A stretch of DNA of 64,000 bases from Gluconacetobacter asukensis (GCF_014174375.1 NZ_JABEQE010000004.1:124001-188000), one strand, 5' to 3'; positions 1 through 11,014 are shown, counted from the first letter of the stretch. The notes: generated by a model from the letters alone, not told the origin. Made by a program: numbers and translations.

Positions 1-101
1 GGGGCGGCATGGCCGGCACCCGGGCGCGGCAGCAGGCCCGCCATGCCGCCGGCCAGCAGCGCCCGCCGGCGGGTGATGGGGGGAATGTCAGTCACTGCCA
101 T
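1..101 (-). CDS. Tat-exported protein, N-terminal part only (runs off the window)
   Basis: Reading leftward from an ATG at 101 there is an open frame to the window edge. Its 33 visible residues contain a twin-arginine leader: three Arg (RRRALL) at about residues 11-16, then a hydrophobic stretch and an Ala-X-Ala-like end (GHAA). A strong GGAGG lies 8-12 bases upstream of the ATG. The start overlaps the last bases of the upstream FAD oxidoreductase gene by 10 bp, so the two are translationally coupled and the products probably work together in the periplasm. The function cannot be read from the leader alone. Confidence 0.65.
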   Translation of the reverse strand, partial: MAVTDIPPITRRRALLAGGMAGLLPRPGAGHAA

Positions 102-1966
102 GATGCGACCTCCCGCGCGGCGCGGATTCCGTGCTGGAATGCGCCGGTATAGTTCTGTGCGCCGTTGAGTTCGGCATGGGCGATGGCGATGCGGCCGAAG
201 CCGCGCGCCACGATCTCGCGCTCCGGCGGCTGGCCGTTGCGGCCGTAATAGAAGCCGGGTGTCTGGATGACCCGCGCATGGCCCCAGCGATTGAGGATGA
301 TGCCGTCGATGTCGCGCGCGGGGTCGAACCCGGCCTCGGCGAACATGGCGGCCATCTGGGTGCGGATGATGCGCTCATATTCCGCGTAGCTGGTGGACAG
401 CAGGCGCATCCGCCCGCGCGCGCCCTGTTCCCACGCGCTCAGGCCGGGGGTGTACAGTCCCATGTAGAAGGTCAGCAGGGCTGGGCGGTCGGGGTGCAGC
501 GGAGGGGTGTAGTCGGGGGTGACGATCGACTGGCGGATATTGGCGCAGAAGCCGAACATGGTGCCGTCATCCATCCAGCGGGCTGCCGTCGCGTTCAGCC
601 GGTAGAGGAAGCGCCAGTTCTTCAGCCCCACATTGGCCACCAGGGCGGGGGCGTAGCTGAACCGGTCGTAGGCCGTGCGGATGCCGGCCGGCAGGTCGCG
701 CACTACATGTTTGGTGATCCACCCGCCGGTCGCCATGATGACGGCGCGCGCGCGAACCCGATGGATGCAGCCGGCGCGGGCGTAGGCCACGTCGACGATG
801 CCCGAGGCCGGGTCGTCGCCGCGATGGCGGACCGACAGCACGGTTGCATCCTGGCGGATGCGCACCGGCCCCTCGGCGTCCAGCCGGGCCGGGTCGATGC
901 GGCCCCACTGCATGGCCGAGAACGACACGCCGCCGGGAAACAGGCCGGGGATGAGCTGCGACGCCAGATAGCGGCCCAGCAGCGCGTTGCCGCCGGGGAA
1001 GGAGTAGGTCATCCGCTCGGACTGGGTGACCAGATGCATGCCGTAGCGCGCGGAAATCGCATCGGCGCTGACGCCGCCCAGCAGGCCCACCACCGGCTGG
1101 TGGAATGAAGTCACCTCCGGCCGGTAGCCGCACAGTCCTTCCAGATAGGTGCGGTAATCGATCTGGTCCAATGCGCGCGGATCATCGGCATGCACGGCGC
1201 CTTCGCCCCGTCGCCAGCGCAGCAGGCTCTGCCGGACCTCGGGCGGGAAGGGCGTGCGCGCCAGGTCGTCGCGCCAGATGTTTTCGGTCCAGCAGGGGCG
1301 GGGCGCGCCGTCCCTGGTGTCGAAACGATAGGCGATGTCGACCTGTTTCTCGTTGAAACCATCCATGTTGGAATAATTGTCGAACGAGAAGCGGAGCTTC
1401 TTCAGGGACGGGTCCCATGACTGCACGGTGAAGTCGTAGGGGATGCCGCATTCGCGAAACAGGGCGCCGATGGGGGTGTCGGCATCGGGCTTCGGCGCCA
1501 GGAAATCGTTCGATCCCTGCGGGCCGAGCAGGCGCGTGCCCTCGACCATGAATTCGTTCTGTCGCGCCTCGCCGCCGAAGATCGGGTGGTTGTCCAGGAT
1601 CAGGCAGTGCCGGGTACCCTCGGTCAGGGCCCGGTATTCCTTGGCCGCCATCAGGCCGGTCAGGCCGCTGCCGACGATCACCAGGTCGTAGGATTCGACG
1701 TCCTCGCCGGCAAGGGGGGCGGCGGACAGGGCGTCATGGAACCCGTCGCGCACGCGGTGCGCCGCCGTCAGGACCGGCAGCGTGTTGCCGTTGGCGCGTG
1801 CATAGTCGCCGACGCCGCCATAACCCGAAAAATCGTCGATTCCGTCTGGATCGTGCCCTGAAACCGGGCAGGCTGTCACCGGGCGCGCCCTGCCGTTCAG
1901 GAAGTCTCGCCGCGTGGTTCCACCCCCCATGCCCAGGCGGCGGTCTTCGCTGCTGCCATTGCCCAT
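92..1966 (-). CDS. FAD/NAD(P)-binding oxidoreductase, spermidine-dehydrogenase-like
   Basis: This 624-residue protein carries a Tat-like motif (TRRDFLNG, residues about 18-25) and then a Rossmann dinucleotide fold (DLVIVGSGLTGLMAAKEY, about 94-111), followed by FGGEA and LLGPQGSND segments typical of the flavin amine-oxidase-like group that includes bacterial spermidine dehydrogenase. The N-terminal block (EDRRLGMGGGTTRRDFLNG) resembles that group, whose members are about 620 residues long. GAGGAA precedes the ATG. The next gene downstream starts inside its stop region and also has a Tat leader, so they look like a two-gene periplasmic oxidoreductase unit. The substrate is not certain: polyamine oxidation is an analogy, not something the sequence proves. 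Confidence 0.72.
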   Translation of the reverse strand: MGNGSSEDRRLGMGGGTTRRDFLNGRARPVTACPVSGHDPDGIDDFSGYGGVGDYARANGNTLPVLTAAHRVRDGFHDALSAAPLAGEDVESYDLVIVGSGLTGLMAAKEYRALTEGTRHCLILDNHPIFGGEARQNEFMVEGTRLLGPQGSNDFLAPKPDADTPIGALFRECGIPYDFTVQSWDPSLKKLRFSFDNYSNMDGFNEKQVDIAYRFDTRDGAPRPCWTENIWRDDLARTPFPPEVRQSLLRWRRGEGAVHADDPRALDQIDYRTYLEGLCGYRPEVTSFHQPVVGLLGGVSADAISARYGMHLVTQSERMTYSFPGGNALLGRYLASQLIPGLFPGGVSFSAMQWGRIDPARLDAEGPVRIRQDATVLSVRHRGDDPASGIVDVAYARAGCIHRVRARAVIMATGGWITKHVVRDLPAGIRTAYDRFSYAPALVANVGLKNWRFLYRLNATAARWMDDGTMFGFCANIRQSIVTPDYTPPLHPDRPALLTFYMGLYTPGLSAWEQGARGRMRLLSTSYAEYERIIRTQMAAMFAEAGFDPARDIDGIILNRWGHARVIQTPGFYYGRNGQPPEREIVARGFGRIAIAHAELNGAQNYTGAFQHGIRAAREVASWQ

Positions 1967-2094
1967 ACCGTTTCCTCTTGAACGCGCGTTCCGCCTGCCT
2001 TTCCGGGGAATGCAGGCGGATAATCGGTTTATCGTCGAAATGGATTCTGCAGAGCCAGATCAATGCGGCCATAGTACTATCCGCCGGTGAAGGA

Positions 2095-2307
2095 AATCCC
2101 GGAAGAGTTCAAATCACAGGGACCTGCGCCGTGATCATTGACATGCAGCAGGACTTTTCCGGGCCTGACGTTGCGCGAGCTGGTGCGGCGCCGGCGGCAG
2201 GGGGAACTTTCGGGACGTCCACCCGTAGCGATGCACGTGACAATGGTCGGGTCGTGCCGACCGTCCATGCCGATCGCCTCGACGGGGCCGCGCACGTGCC
2301 CGGCTGA
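2095..2307 (+). pseudogene. possible isochorismatase-family N-terminal remnant
   Basis: One forward frame reads GTCAVIIDMQQDFSGPD from about 2113, which matches the first beta strand and catalytic-Asp motif of isochorismatase-like cysteine hydrolases. The similarity stops after about 20 residues and the frame ends at 2307, with no Lys or Cys of the triad. The rest of the 1967-2358 gap holds only the poxB leader and the promoter side of the upstream reverse gene. It could be a decayed gene or a chance match. A complete family member lies at 6446. Confidence 0.3.
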
Positions 2308-2358
2308 TCCGTTCCCTCAGGCGATGGTCGATTCCATGATGCATTCGGGAGAGAGTGG

Positions 2359-4095
2359 ATGCCTGTCGCCACCGTTGCCGACCTGATCGCGGATACGCTT
2401 GTTGAAGCGGGTGTGAAACGCATGTTCGGCGTTGTGGGCGACAGTCTCAACGCCCTGACGGAGGCGCTGCGGGTTCGGCCGGCCATCGAGTGGGTGCATG
2501 TGCGTCATGAGGAGGTCGCGGCCTTTGCGGCGGCTGGAGACGCGCAGATCATGAACCAGCTTGCCGCCTGCGCGGGGTCGTGCGGGCCCGGCAACCTGCA
2601 CCTTATCAACGGTCTGTTCGATGCCCATCGCAGCCGGACGCCGGTGCTGGCGATTGCCGCGCATATTCCCTCGGGGGAAATTGGCGGCGGCTATTTCCAG
2701 GAGACGCATCCGCAGAACCTGTTTCGGGAATGCAGCCATTATTGCGAGCTTGTCTCCGATCCGTCCCAACTGCCCTATGTGCTGGAAAATGCCATTCGGG
2801 CTGCCGTGGGGCTGCGCGGCGTGGCTGTGGTGGTCATTCCGGGGGATGTCGCGCTGCGCCCGGCGCCGCCTGGCGCCCATGCGGCGCGCCGGGGGCTGTT
2901 GCCGCCGGTGCCGCTGGTGCGGCCGGCGGAGGCCGAGCTGGGTGCGCTGGCGGAACTGCTGAACGGTGCCGGGCGCGTCACGCTGTTCTGTGGCCGGGGC
3001 TGCGCGGGGGCCCATGGGCTGCTGCTGCAACTGGCGGAGGCGCTCAAGAGCCCGATCGTGCATGCGCTGGGTGGCAAGGAATGGGTGGAATATGACAATC
3101 CCTACGATGTGGGGATGACGGGCTTTATCGGGTTTTCGTCGGGCTATGCCGCCATGAATGCGTGCGACGTTCTGCTGATGCTGGGGACCGATTTCCCTTA
3201 CAAGCAGTTCCTGCCGGCCGAAGCCCGGATCGCACAGGTCGATATCCGGGCGCAGAATCTGGGGCGGCGCTGCAAGCTGGATCTGGGGCTGGTCGGTGAT
3301 GTGGGGGCGACGATCGCCGCCTTGCTGCCGAAACTGACGGTGAAGGCGGATCGGACGCATCTGGACAACAGCCTGAACCATTATGCCAAGGCCCGGGAAG
3401 GGCTGGATGATCTGGCGACCGGCACGCCCGGGCGCAGGCCGATCCACCCCCAATATCTGGCCAAGCTGGTCAGTGAGGCGGCGGCGGAGGATGCGGTCTT
3501 TACCGCGGATGTCGGCACGCCCACCATCTGGGCCGCCCGCTACCTGAAGATGAATGGCAGGCGCCGGCTGATCGGGTCCTGGGTTCATGGTTCCATGGCC
3601 AACGCCATGCCGCATGCGATCGGCATCCAGGCTGCGCAGCCGGGGCGACAGGTGGTGTCGCTTTCGGGCGATGGTGGCTTTACCATGCTGATGGGCGACC
3701 TGATTACGCTGACGCAGCAGGACCTGCCGGTGAAGATCGTGATCTTCAACAATGGCGTACTGGGTTTTGTCGCGCTGGAAATGAAGGCCGCGGGGTTTGT
3801 CGATGTCGGCGTTGATTTGAAGAATCCGGATTTCGCGGCGATGGCGCGGGCGATGGGCATCCATGCCCTGCGCGTCGAGGACCCGGGTGACCTGCCGGGG
3901 GCTGTGGCGGAAATCCTGGCCCATGACGGGCCGGCGCTGCTGGATGTGGTGACCGCAACCCAGGAGCTTTCGCTGCCGCCTACGCTCAAGGCCGAGCAGG
4001 TGAAGGGGTTCAGCCTGTATGTTCTCCGTGCGATCATGAGCGGCCGGGGGGATGAGATTCTCGATCTGGCCAAGACCAATCTTCTGAAACGCTGA
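2359..4095 (+). CDS. poxB: pyruvate dehydrogenase (quinone), PoxB type
   Basis: This 578-residue thiamine-diphosphate enzyme should convert pyruvate to acetate and CO2, passing electrons through FAD to membrane ubiquinone. It follows E. coli PoxB almost motif for motif: catalytic Glu in [10 protein letters not shown] (about residue 51), [37 protein letters not shown], and the ThDP/Mg motif [11 protein letters not shown] with the distal Asn (IFNNGVLGF). The C-terminal end ([27 protein letters not shown]) corresponds to the lipid-binding peptide by which PoxB docks on the membrane when pyruvate is bound. GAGAG lies upstream of the ATG. A direct pyruvate-to-acetate route suits an acetic acid bacterium. 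It converges on the MAPEG gene with only 18 bp between the stops. Confidence 0.95.
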   Translation: MPVATVADLIADTLVEAGVKRMFGVVGDSLNALTEALRVRPAIEWVHVRHEEVAAFAAAGDAQIMNQLAACAGSCGPGNLHLINGLFDAHRSRTPVLAIAAHIPSGEIGGGYFQETHPQNLFRECSHYCELVSDPSQLPYVLENAIRAAVGLRGVAVVVIPGDVALRPAPPGAHAARRGLLPPVPLVRPAEAELGALAELLNGAGRVTLFCGRGCAGAHGLLLQLAEALKSPIVHALGGKEWVEYDNPYDVGMTGFIGFSSGYAAMNACDVLLMLGTDFPYKQFLPAEARIAQVDIRAQNLGRRCKLDLGLVGDVGATIAALLPKLTVKADRTHLDNSLNHYAKAREGLDDLATGTPGRRPIHPQYLAKLVSEAAAEDAVFTADVGTPTIWAARYLKMNGRRRLIGSWVHGSMANAMPHAIGIQAAQPGRQVVSLSGDGGFTMLMGDLITLTQQDLPVKIVIFNNGVLGFVALEMKAAGFVDVGVDLKNPDFAAMARAMGIHALRVEDPGDLPGAVAEILAHDGPALLDVVTATQELSLPPTLKAEQVKGFSLYVLRAIMSGRGDEILDLAKTNLLKR

Positions 4096-4113
4096 ATCGG
4101 GGCGCAGTGCCGG

Positions 4114-4500
4114 TCAGAAGATCTGCACGATGATCAGCACGATGCCGGCCACGCCCACCAGCCATGCCAGCGTGCGGATGCCGGTAATGCCGGCGATGTA
4201 GCTCGCGGCATGGACGACCCGCGCCCCCAGGAACAGCCATGCGCCCAGCACGGTCATGCTGTTGGAGATGCCGGCGGCGTGCGCGATCAGCACGACAATG
4301 GCGAAGGGGAGCAGGTTTTCCACCAGGTTGCGGTGCGCCCGCAGGCCCCGCCCCGCCGCCCCCGTGGGCTCGGGGACGCCTTCGCGGTTGCCGAGCACGC
4401 CGGCCTGTCCGATCTGGCGGAAATAGAGGGTCCCGTAGAGCACGGGCAGCGCCAGGCAGAGGATGGCGGACCAGAGCAGGGCCCAGAGTTCGGACGTCAT
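4114..4500 (-). CDS. MAPEG family membrane protein
   Basis: The product is 128 residues, mostly hydrophobic, with about four membrane helices (residues about 5-25, 62-80, 83-103 and 108-127). The segment RGLRAHRNLVENLLPFAI is the hallmark of the MAPEG family (membrane-associated proteins in eicosanoid and glutathione metabolism), where Arg, Asn and Glu lie near the glutathione site. Bacterial members are often monocistronic and of unknown substrate; glutathione-dependent detoxification is the usual guess. It stands alone, converging with poxB. Confidence 0.85.
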   Translation of the reverse strand: MTSELWALLWSAILCLALPVLYGTLYFRQIGQAGVLGNREGVPEPTGAAGRGLRAHRNLVENLLPFAIVVLIAHAAGISNSMTVLGAWLFLGARVVHAASYIAGITGIRTLAWLVGVAGIVLIIVQIF

Positions 4501-5102
4501 GGCAGGCTACCTTCTCGCGCCGGACAGAAGAATGGCCACGCACCGGTCCTGGGCGGCCGGTGCGTGCAACGCGGCCAGTCGCTGCGGGTTGCGGCTTTCA
4601 TCGCGACGGCCTTTCGGGCCTGCCCGGAAACGGCTCGTTGTGTGGGGCCTGGAGGGGCGTAGCCCCGTTCGGTCTTCTTCATGCAGGGCGGTTTATGTGT
4701 ACGTGGAAACGGCGAGGCCCGTGACAGGAAGGGGATATTCTATGAAATGGGCCATCAAATTCTCTGTTGCGCCAGGGGATGGTGGGGTGGCGTGGGCCGG
4801 AATACCATTGCAAAGGGATGAATTGAAAAAATAAGGATATGAAAGAAGAATATGGAAATTCTTTGTGCGGTCTCAGTGTGTTGTGCGTGGAGTTCACGAG
4901 TGGGTGATTTGTGGCTTCGAGGGGAATCCTCTTGCCACATCAATCGGGTAGTTCATTTCACATGTGTTTAAAAATATTCTTTTTAGAAAAGAAAATTTTA
5001 TAAATTTGTCCCAACGGGTGTATGGGAGGGGTGGGAGCCGGGCAGGTCCGTGAGGCTGCGGTGTGATGCGCGGTTCGATTTTCAAAAAAATAGGAGCATT
5101 CC
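4501..5102. other. gene-free stretch, AT-rich on the right
   Basis: No credible coding frame is visible. The left part (about 4640-4675) carries a short GC-rich hairpin segment (GGGGCGTAGCCCC) resembling the repeats at 16530 and 46003. From about 4800 to 5100 the DNA is strikingly A/T-rich for this genome and probably holds the promoter of the KGG-repeat gene that follows. No clear terminator or structured RNA could be assigned. Confidence 0.5.
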
Positions 5103-5483
5103 ATGATTTTACTGGAAAAATATCATTCGTCTCTCGTGTATGCGGCGGATAGCCGTGGTGGCAGGGGTGCCGGCCATAATCCGGGAAATTTTGCACAGGA
5201 TCACGAACGGGCGGTCGAGGCTGGCCGCAAGGGAGGCCAGCACGGCCATGGCGGGACTGCCGCGCATAGCAGCGGCGGTGCCGAACATAAGGGGGGCAAT
5301 TTTGCCGACGATCCCGAACGGGCGGCTGAGGCGGGGCGCAAGGGCGGCCAGCATAGTCATGGCGGGAGTGCCGGGCATGCCAGCGGTGACGCCGGGCATA
5401 AGGCGGGGAATTTCGCCGATGATCCCGAGCGGGCGGCGGAAGCGGGCCGCAAGGGTGGTCACGCGTCCCACAAGGGTTCGTGA
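5103..5483 (+). CDS. KGG-repeat general stress protein (three repeats)
   Basis: This small, very hydrophilic protein (126 residues) has three near-identical units built on NFA.D.ERA.EAGRKGG, separated by His/Gly/Ser-rich linkers. That is the KGG motif of stress-induced proteins such as E. coli YciG and fungal con-10. The first about 20 residues are not part of the repeats and the true start could be slightly downstream. Such proteins are probably disordered and accumulate in stationary phase, desiccation or acid; the biochemical role is unknown. Neighbours DUF4142, an isochorismatase-like hydrolase and a YciF-type ferritin-like protein match the E. coli yciGFE association. Confidence 0.88.
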   Translation: MILLEKYHSSLVYAADSRGGRGAGHNPGNFAQDHERAVEAGRKGGQHGHGGTAAHSSGGAEHKGGNFADDPERAAEAGRKGGQHSHGGSAGHASGDAGHKAGNFADDPERAAEAGRKGGHASHKGS

Positions 5484-5581
5484 GGCAGCGGCAGGCGTGG
5501 CGGCGTGCGCGGTCATGATGGACGCGTGACGGATCATGTCGAAATGGCCTGCAACCTTATGTAAACGCTCAACGTGCTCAT

Positions 5582-5615
5582 GGAACCCGGCTGACGCAGG
5601 CGTCAGCCGGGTTCC
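5582..5615. terminator. perfect 15-bp hairpin, likely terminator
   Basis: The arms 5582-5596 and 5601-5615 are exact reverse complements (left arm GGAACCCGGCTGACG) around a 4-base CAGG loop. It lies 100 bp after the KGG gene. There is no T-tract, so it may be a Rho-assisted or RNA-stabilising stem rather than a classical intrinsic terminator. Confidence 0.6.
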
Positions 5616-5848
5616 GGCGTTTGGTGGTGCGTTTTCTGCGCCTGGGTAAGGACGCCGATCGGGATGTGTTCTCACAAACTGGTGTAGAGGTATTTAAAAA
5701 ACTTATTCATTGTTAGGGCTTTTTTGATTCTACGTGACGCCGTGTTGTTCCGGCGCTTCACACGCGACAGAAGCGTGCCGTGGAGCACCCGTCTGCGTCC
5801 TGCCGCGAACCAGGGCAGGCCTGAATCATTCAAGCGAAGGAAATCGTC
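5616..5848. other. intergenic region upstream of the DUF4142 gene
   Basis: There is no coding frame. A T-rich stretch near 5695-5730 is a plausible promoter area, and AAGGAAA lies before the ATG at 5849. I looked for an EcfG-type general-stress promoter (GGAAC and CGTT boxes at 16-17 bp spacing) and did not find one. Confidence 0.35.
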
Positions 5849-6415
5849 ATGTTCATGACATATCGTGCCGTCCTGACCGCGGCTGGCGCGGCGGTGCTCG
5901 TCGTGCTGTCGGGCGGTGGCCCGTTGCATGCGCAATCGGTTGGCGAACGGTCCGGCGTCAATTCGCTGCTGGGGGTCAGCCCCTCGACCGCGGATTTTGT
6001 GCGGATGGTGGCGTTGAGCGACATGTTCGAGATCCAGTCGGCCAAACTGGCGCTGGCACGCAGTAAGGATGACTCCGTGCGGGCCTTTGCGCAGCGGATG
6101 CTGAAGGACCATCAGGCAACGACAATGCAGCTCAAGGAGGCCATTGGCGGGCGCGCCGGCATCGAGGCGCCGCCCACCGCGCTGGACCAGGCGCATGAGA
6201 CGAAGCTGAACCAACTGCGCAACCTCAAGGGGCCTGGTTTCGATCGGCAGTATCGCACCGAGCAGATCACGGCGCATGAGGATGCCGTGTCACTCTTCAC
6301 GCGCTACAGCGAGGGCAAGGAGGACCAGGCGCTGCGGGATTTTGCCACGCATGCGCTGCCCACGCTGACGGAACACCTGCGCATGGCGCGTGCGCTTCCC
6401 ATCACGCATGACTGA
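5849..6415 (+). CDS. DUF4142 exported protein
   Basis: This 188-residue protein has a signal peptide (residues about 1-29, ending LHAQ). The mature part is alpha-helical: TADFVRMVALSDMFEIQSAKLAL, then KDDSVRAFAQRMLKDHQATTMQLKEA and a C-terminal SEGKEDQALRDFATHALPTLTEHLRMA. That pattern (E..SA..A, FA..M..DH, LP.L..HL) defines DUF4142, a ferritin-like four-helix domain of the periplasm or outer membrane. The function is unknown; its association with stress genes is common. It is followed after 30 bp by the isochorismatase-like gene, with a GAGGAGAG site between, so the two may be co-transcribed. Confidence 0.88.
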   Translation: MFMTYRAVLTAAGAAVLVVLSGGGPLHAQSVGERSGVNSLLGVSPSTADFVRMVALSDMFEIQSAKLALARSKDDSVRAFAQRMLKDHQATTMQLKEAIGGRAGIEAPPTALDQAHETKLNQLRNLKGPGFDRQYRTEQITAHEDAVSLFTRYSEGKEDQALRDFATHALPTLTEHLRMARALPITHD

Positions 6416-6445
6416 CAGGCCCGAGGAGAGAGGATAGGGGGCCGC

Positions 6446-7051
6446 ATGCCTGACGATCTCCGCTATGGTGCCCTCGGGGCGAACTGCGTGCATCTGTGCG
6501 TCGACATGCAGCGCCTGTTTGCGGAAGAGACCGACAGGTACATGCCGTGGATGAAGCGTGTGTGCCCGACGGTGGAGCGGATCGCCGCCCACGCGCCGGA
6601 GAGAACGATCTTTACGCGCTTCATCCCTGCCAGCCATCCGGGTGAGGGGGAGGGGACGTGGCGCCGTTATTATCGGCGCTGGGCCTCGATGACGCTGGAG
6701 CGGATCGGGATGGGCATGGTGGAGCTGGTGCCGGAATTGCGCCGTTTCGTGCCGCCGGCGGAAATGGTGGACAAGCATGTCTATTCGCCCTGGATGAGGA
6801 CGGATCTGCAATCGCGGCTTGTCCGGCGGGGAACGGATACGCTGATCATCTCGGGTGGTGAGACCGATATCTGCGTGTTGGCTACCGTGCTGGGGGCGAT
6901 CGACCGTGGTTACCGTGTTGTCATTGCGATTGATGCACTTTGTAGTTCTTCGGATTCCGCGCATGACGCGTCGCTGCGCGTCTATCATACGCGGTATGGG
7001 CAGCAGGTCGAAACCGCGGCTGCTGACGAGATTCTGGCTGCCTGGTCGTGA
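6446..7051 (+). CDS. isochorismatase-family cysteine hydrolase
   Basis: The 201-residue protein has the triad layout of the family: Asp20 (LCVDMQRLF), Lys110 (VDKHVYSPW) and Cys143 in GGETDICVLATVLGAIDRGY. Cytosolic enzymes of this fold hydrolyse amides or vinyl ethers (nicotinamide, N-carbamoylsarcosine, isochorismate). The substrate is not deducible here. The residues before the Cys are GGETDIC rather than the more usual GV.T..C. It follows DUF4142 by 30 bp and may share its transcript. An N-terminal remnant of the same family may exist near 2113. Confidence 0.85.
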   Translation: MPDDLRYGALGANCVHLCVDMQRLFAEETDRYMPWMKRVCPTVERIAAHAPERTIFTRFIPASHPGEGEGTWRRYYRRWASMTLERIGMGMVELVPELRRFVPPAEMVDKHVYSPWMRTDLQSRLVRRGTDTLIISGGETDICVLATVLGAIDRGYRVVIAIDALCSSSDSAHDASLRVYHTRYGQQVETAAADEILAAWS

Positions 7052-7164
7052 TGGGCGGCTGGTGCGGGCATATCTCCGCCCGTGACGGTGTCGGTGCCGA
7101 CAGCGCCGGGCGATAGCGGGCGATAGGGCGCCCCCGGTTTTCCCGAGGGGCGCCCGGAGGAGGG

Positions 7165-7671
7165 TCAGCTTGCCTGGAGCATGGCCTCCGGATTGCTCTC
7201 ACGCTCGGCGATTTCGGTGAGGAGGGCGTCGGTCCGCTTCTCTTCTTCCAGTGTTTCGCCGAGAAGTTTTTCGGCCTGGGTAAGGCCGAGGGTGGCGGCC
7301 CATGCCTTCAGCGTGCCGTACCGGGAGATTTCATAATGTTCGATGCACTGGGCGCACCCGATCAGCACCGCGTCCGCCGCTTCGGTCGAGCCGAAATCTT
7401 CGAGATCTTCTTCCATTTCGGCCAGAATGCCCTGTGTCGCTTCACAGGTCTTGGAGCGCGGCGCCTTGCCGATCAGGCCGAACACCTCGTTCAGTCGCTC
7501 GACGTGATGGGCGGTTTCCGTGGCGTGCGTTTCGAACGCTTCCTTGAGGTCCGGTGCGTGGGCGGCGCGGACCGACCTCTTGAGGGCCTTCAGGATCTGC
7601 TTTTCGGCGAAATAGATGTCTTTCAGCGTCTCATAGAACGCGTCGGACAGGGGCTTTTCTTGGATTGGCAT
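7165..7671 (-). CDS. DUF892 ferritin-like protein, YciF type
   Basis: The product is 168 residues, all helical, beginning SDAFYETLKDIYFAEKQILKALKR and containing HATETAHHVERLNEVF and GCAQCIEHYEISRYGTL. These helices carry the Glu/His positions of the di-metal site in the DUF892 (YciE/YciF) family, which has the ferritin fold but no cage. In enterobacteria yciF is stress-induced beside the KGG gene yciG, as here. Function is unproven. It is transcribed toward the isochorismatase-like gene (convergent). Confidence 0.9.
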   Translation of the reverse strand: MPIQEKPLSDAFYETLKDIYFAEKQILKALKRSVRAAHAPDLKEAFETHATETAHHVERLNEVFGLIGKAPRSKTCEATQGILAEMEEDLEDFGSTEAADAVLIGCAQCIEHYEISRYGTLKAWAATLGLTQAEKLLGETLEEEKRTDALLTEIAERESNPEAMLQAS

Positions 7672-8157
7672 GATGACTTCCTTTCCATTTCAAGGGGGAT
7701 GCGGAGCCTCGGCGGATTCATCCGCTCCGATCGCAGACCGGTTTGCGTTCCGGAAGACCGTCTTCACGCCTGCGATTTCTGGCTTGGGCAAGGTGGGGCG
7801 GTGTTCGTGGGATGCCGGTCGGTCGTGGGCGGGGAGGTTCATCCGCCGGGACTGCCTCGAGAGCGCCATCCATGGTGCTCCCCCGTCGGGAGGCATGTCT
7901 GAACCTACGCGGCTGTGCCTATAGGGTTGCGGATCGCGTAAAATTCTTCTGCGGTCGGGTTTTTAGCAGGATGCCGTATGAGGAGGGTTGGAGAGATCTT
8001 GTTTTGTTTGTTGTAATGACGACATTTTTTCGTGGAGCCGTCGGAGTGGCTGTTTCATTTTTTCGCCTGTGCCGCGCGCTGCTGCTGGTGGGCGTGGTGT
8101 TCGGAACCTCGCGGCGGCGGTCGTGTTACCTTGGCTCACGCAATGGAGGGGTATGCC
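7672..8157. other. gene-free stretch between yciF-like and small exported-protein genes
   Basis: There are no convincing genes. The left side must hold the promoter of the reverse yciF-like gene; GGAAAG lies 8 bp before its ATG. The right side contains a T/A-richer stretch (about 7940-8060) likely driving the gene at 8158. Short frames here have no family resemblance or good ribosome binding sites. Confidence 0.45.
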
Positions 8158-8451
8158 ATGCATAATTTTCCAGATCGCTGCCATGAAGCGCGCTCGGCGA
8201 GCGGCCGCCCGGCAGGAGGGCCAGCAGGGCGGGTTTGTAAACAGTCTCTTGCGGCTGCATGGATTGCGTTGGCGGTCATTGCGGCGACTCCGGTGGCCTC
8301 GGCATCGGCTCAGGATGCGGGCACTCCGCCCGCGGCGCCCCGTTTGCCATCGGCCCTGGAGCCACCCTCCAGCAGTGGCTATCTGCAGAAAGACAAGAAG
8401 GTGCCGCCTTCGGAAAAGCTGCCGGACTGGCCGCAACTGAAGCGCGACTAG
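8158..8451 (+). CDS. small exported protein of unknown function
   Basis: The ATG at 8158 is chosen because GGAGGGG lies 7 bases upstream; the same frame is open further 5', but that part is Trp/Cys-rich nonsense. The 97-residue product has an N-terminal polar segment of about 24 residues, then a hydrophobic signal-like stretch (SLAAAWIALAVIAATPVASASAQ) and a short Pro/Ser/Lys-rich mature tail (GYLQKDKKVPPSEKLPDWPQLKRD). I do not recognise a family. The long n-region is unusual for a signal peptide, so a single-pass anchored protein is possible. Confidence 0.55.
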   Translation: MHNFPDRCHEARSASGRPAGGPAGRVCKQSLAAAWIALAVIAATPVASASAQDAGTPPAAPRLPSALEPPSSSGYLQKDKKVPPSEKLPDWPQLKRD

Positions 8452-8800
8452 GTTTCGCCGACGCCTCGGGCTCCGTGCCCCACCAAGACCGGTTGCAAGA
8501 TGATGCCGTTGTCGCACGGGGACGCGACGAAGCGGCTGAAGCATGCGCCGCCCAGCGGCGATGCGTCGCAGGACCGGCAGGGGGGTGTCGAAACGCCTCG
8601 GGACTAGGACTGTCTATCAGGTTACGCGGGACATTGTCGCCCGTGCCCATGCCTGGGCAAGCTTTGGAGCCCATAGAAGATACCCCCAAACCGATGGTAT
8701 TGCATGGTTCGTTCGGGCTGCGGCTGGCCACACGCGTCACGCGGAAAATGGGCCGGAGCTGCGGTCTGTAGCCTATATGCGGCATGGTGGGTGAGCGGGG
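8452..8800. other. gene-free stretch before tRNA-Ser
   Basis: No gene could be supported. A 35-residue frame at 8500-8607 is in phase with the upstream gene after its TAG but has no ribosome binding site of its own. The part next to 8800 lies downstream of the tRNA 3' end. Confidence 0.4.
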
Positions 8801-8891
8801 TGGCGGAGAGAGTGGGATTCGAACCCACGGTACGCTACTAACGTACACACGCTTTCCAAGCGTGCGCCTTAAGCCGCTCGGCCATCTCTCC
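8801..8891 (-). tRNA. tRNA-Ser (anticodon GGA)
   Basis: Reading the reverse strand, the acceptor 5' strand GGAGAGA (8891-8885) pairs with TCTCTCC (8811-8805), followed by discriminator G and an encoded CCA (8803-8801). The D-loop segment GCCGAGCGGCTTAAGG, the anticodon loop CTTGGAAAG (GGA reads UCC/UCU), a long class II variable arm and the T-loop GGTTCGAATCC are all present. At 91 nt including CCA, size and variable arm are as expected for tRNA-Ser. Confidence 0.97.
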
Positions 8892-9042
8892 GGCGCACTG
8901 GCGGGGCTGCCGGTGTGGCAGGCCCGTCGGTATGGGGCGGGAACATAGCAACAATTCCGGCCGGCGCAAGGGGGAAAGGTGCGCCGGATTTGGGGCCGGC
9001 GCGGGTTGGGTGGTGAGGACTGGCAGTGACAGGTGGTGGGGG

Positions 9043-10848
<1,806 letters not shown>

Positions 10849-11014
10849 GGGCGCAGACATAGGCCAAAACCCCACGAAAGTCAGCGGGTCGCGCGTAAAT
10901 TCTCCCGTGGGCCCGGCGCCCGCTGTCCTCGTTCAGGGTCCTGTCAGCTTGGTGTGTTAGAGCGCGCTTTCGACAGGGGTGGCATCGGGCCATCCGGAGT
11001 GCGGGGGTGGATGG

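Noticed and set aside
2317-3924. A 535-residue reverse frame opposite poxB
   Set aside because: Antisense shadow; poxB matches its family along its entire length.
5103-5483. A CRISPR-like or tandem DNA repeat array in the KGG gene
   Set aside because: The three repeats are protein-coding units in one frame with synonymous differences, not direct repeats with unique spacers.
8500-8607. A 35-residue frame in phase with the 8158 gene after its TAG
   Set aside because: No ribosome binding site, no family; stop-codon readthrough would be speculation.
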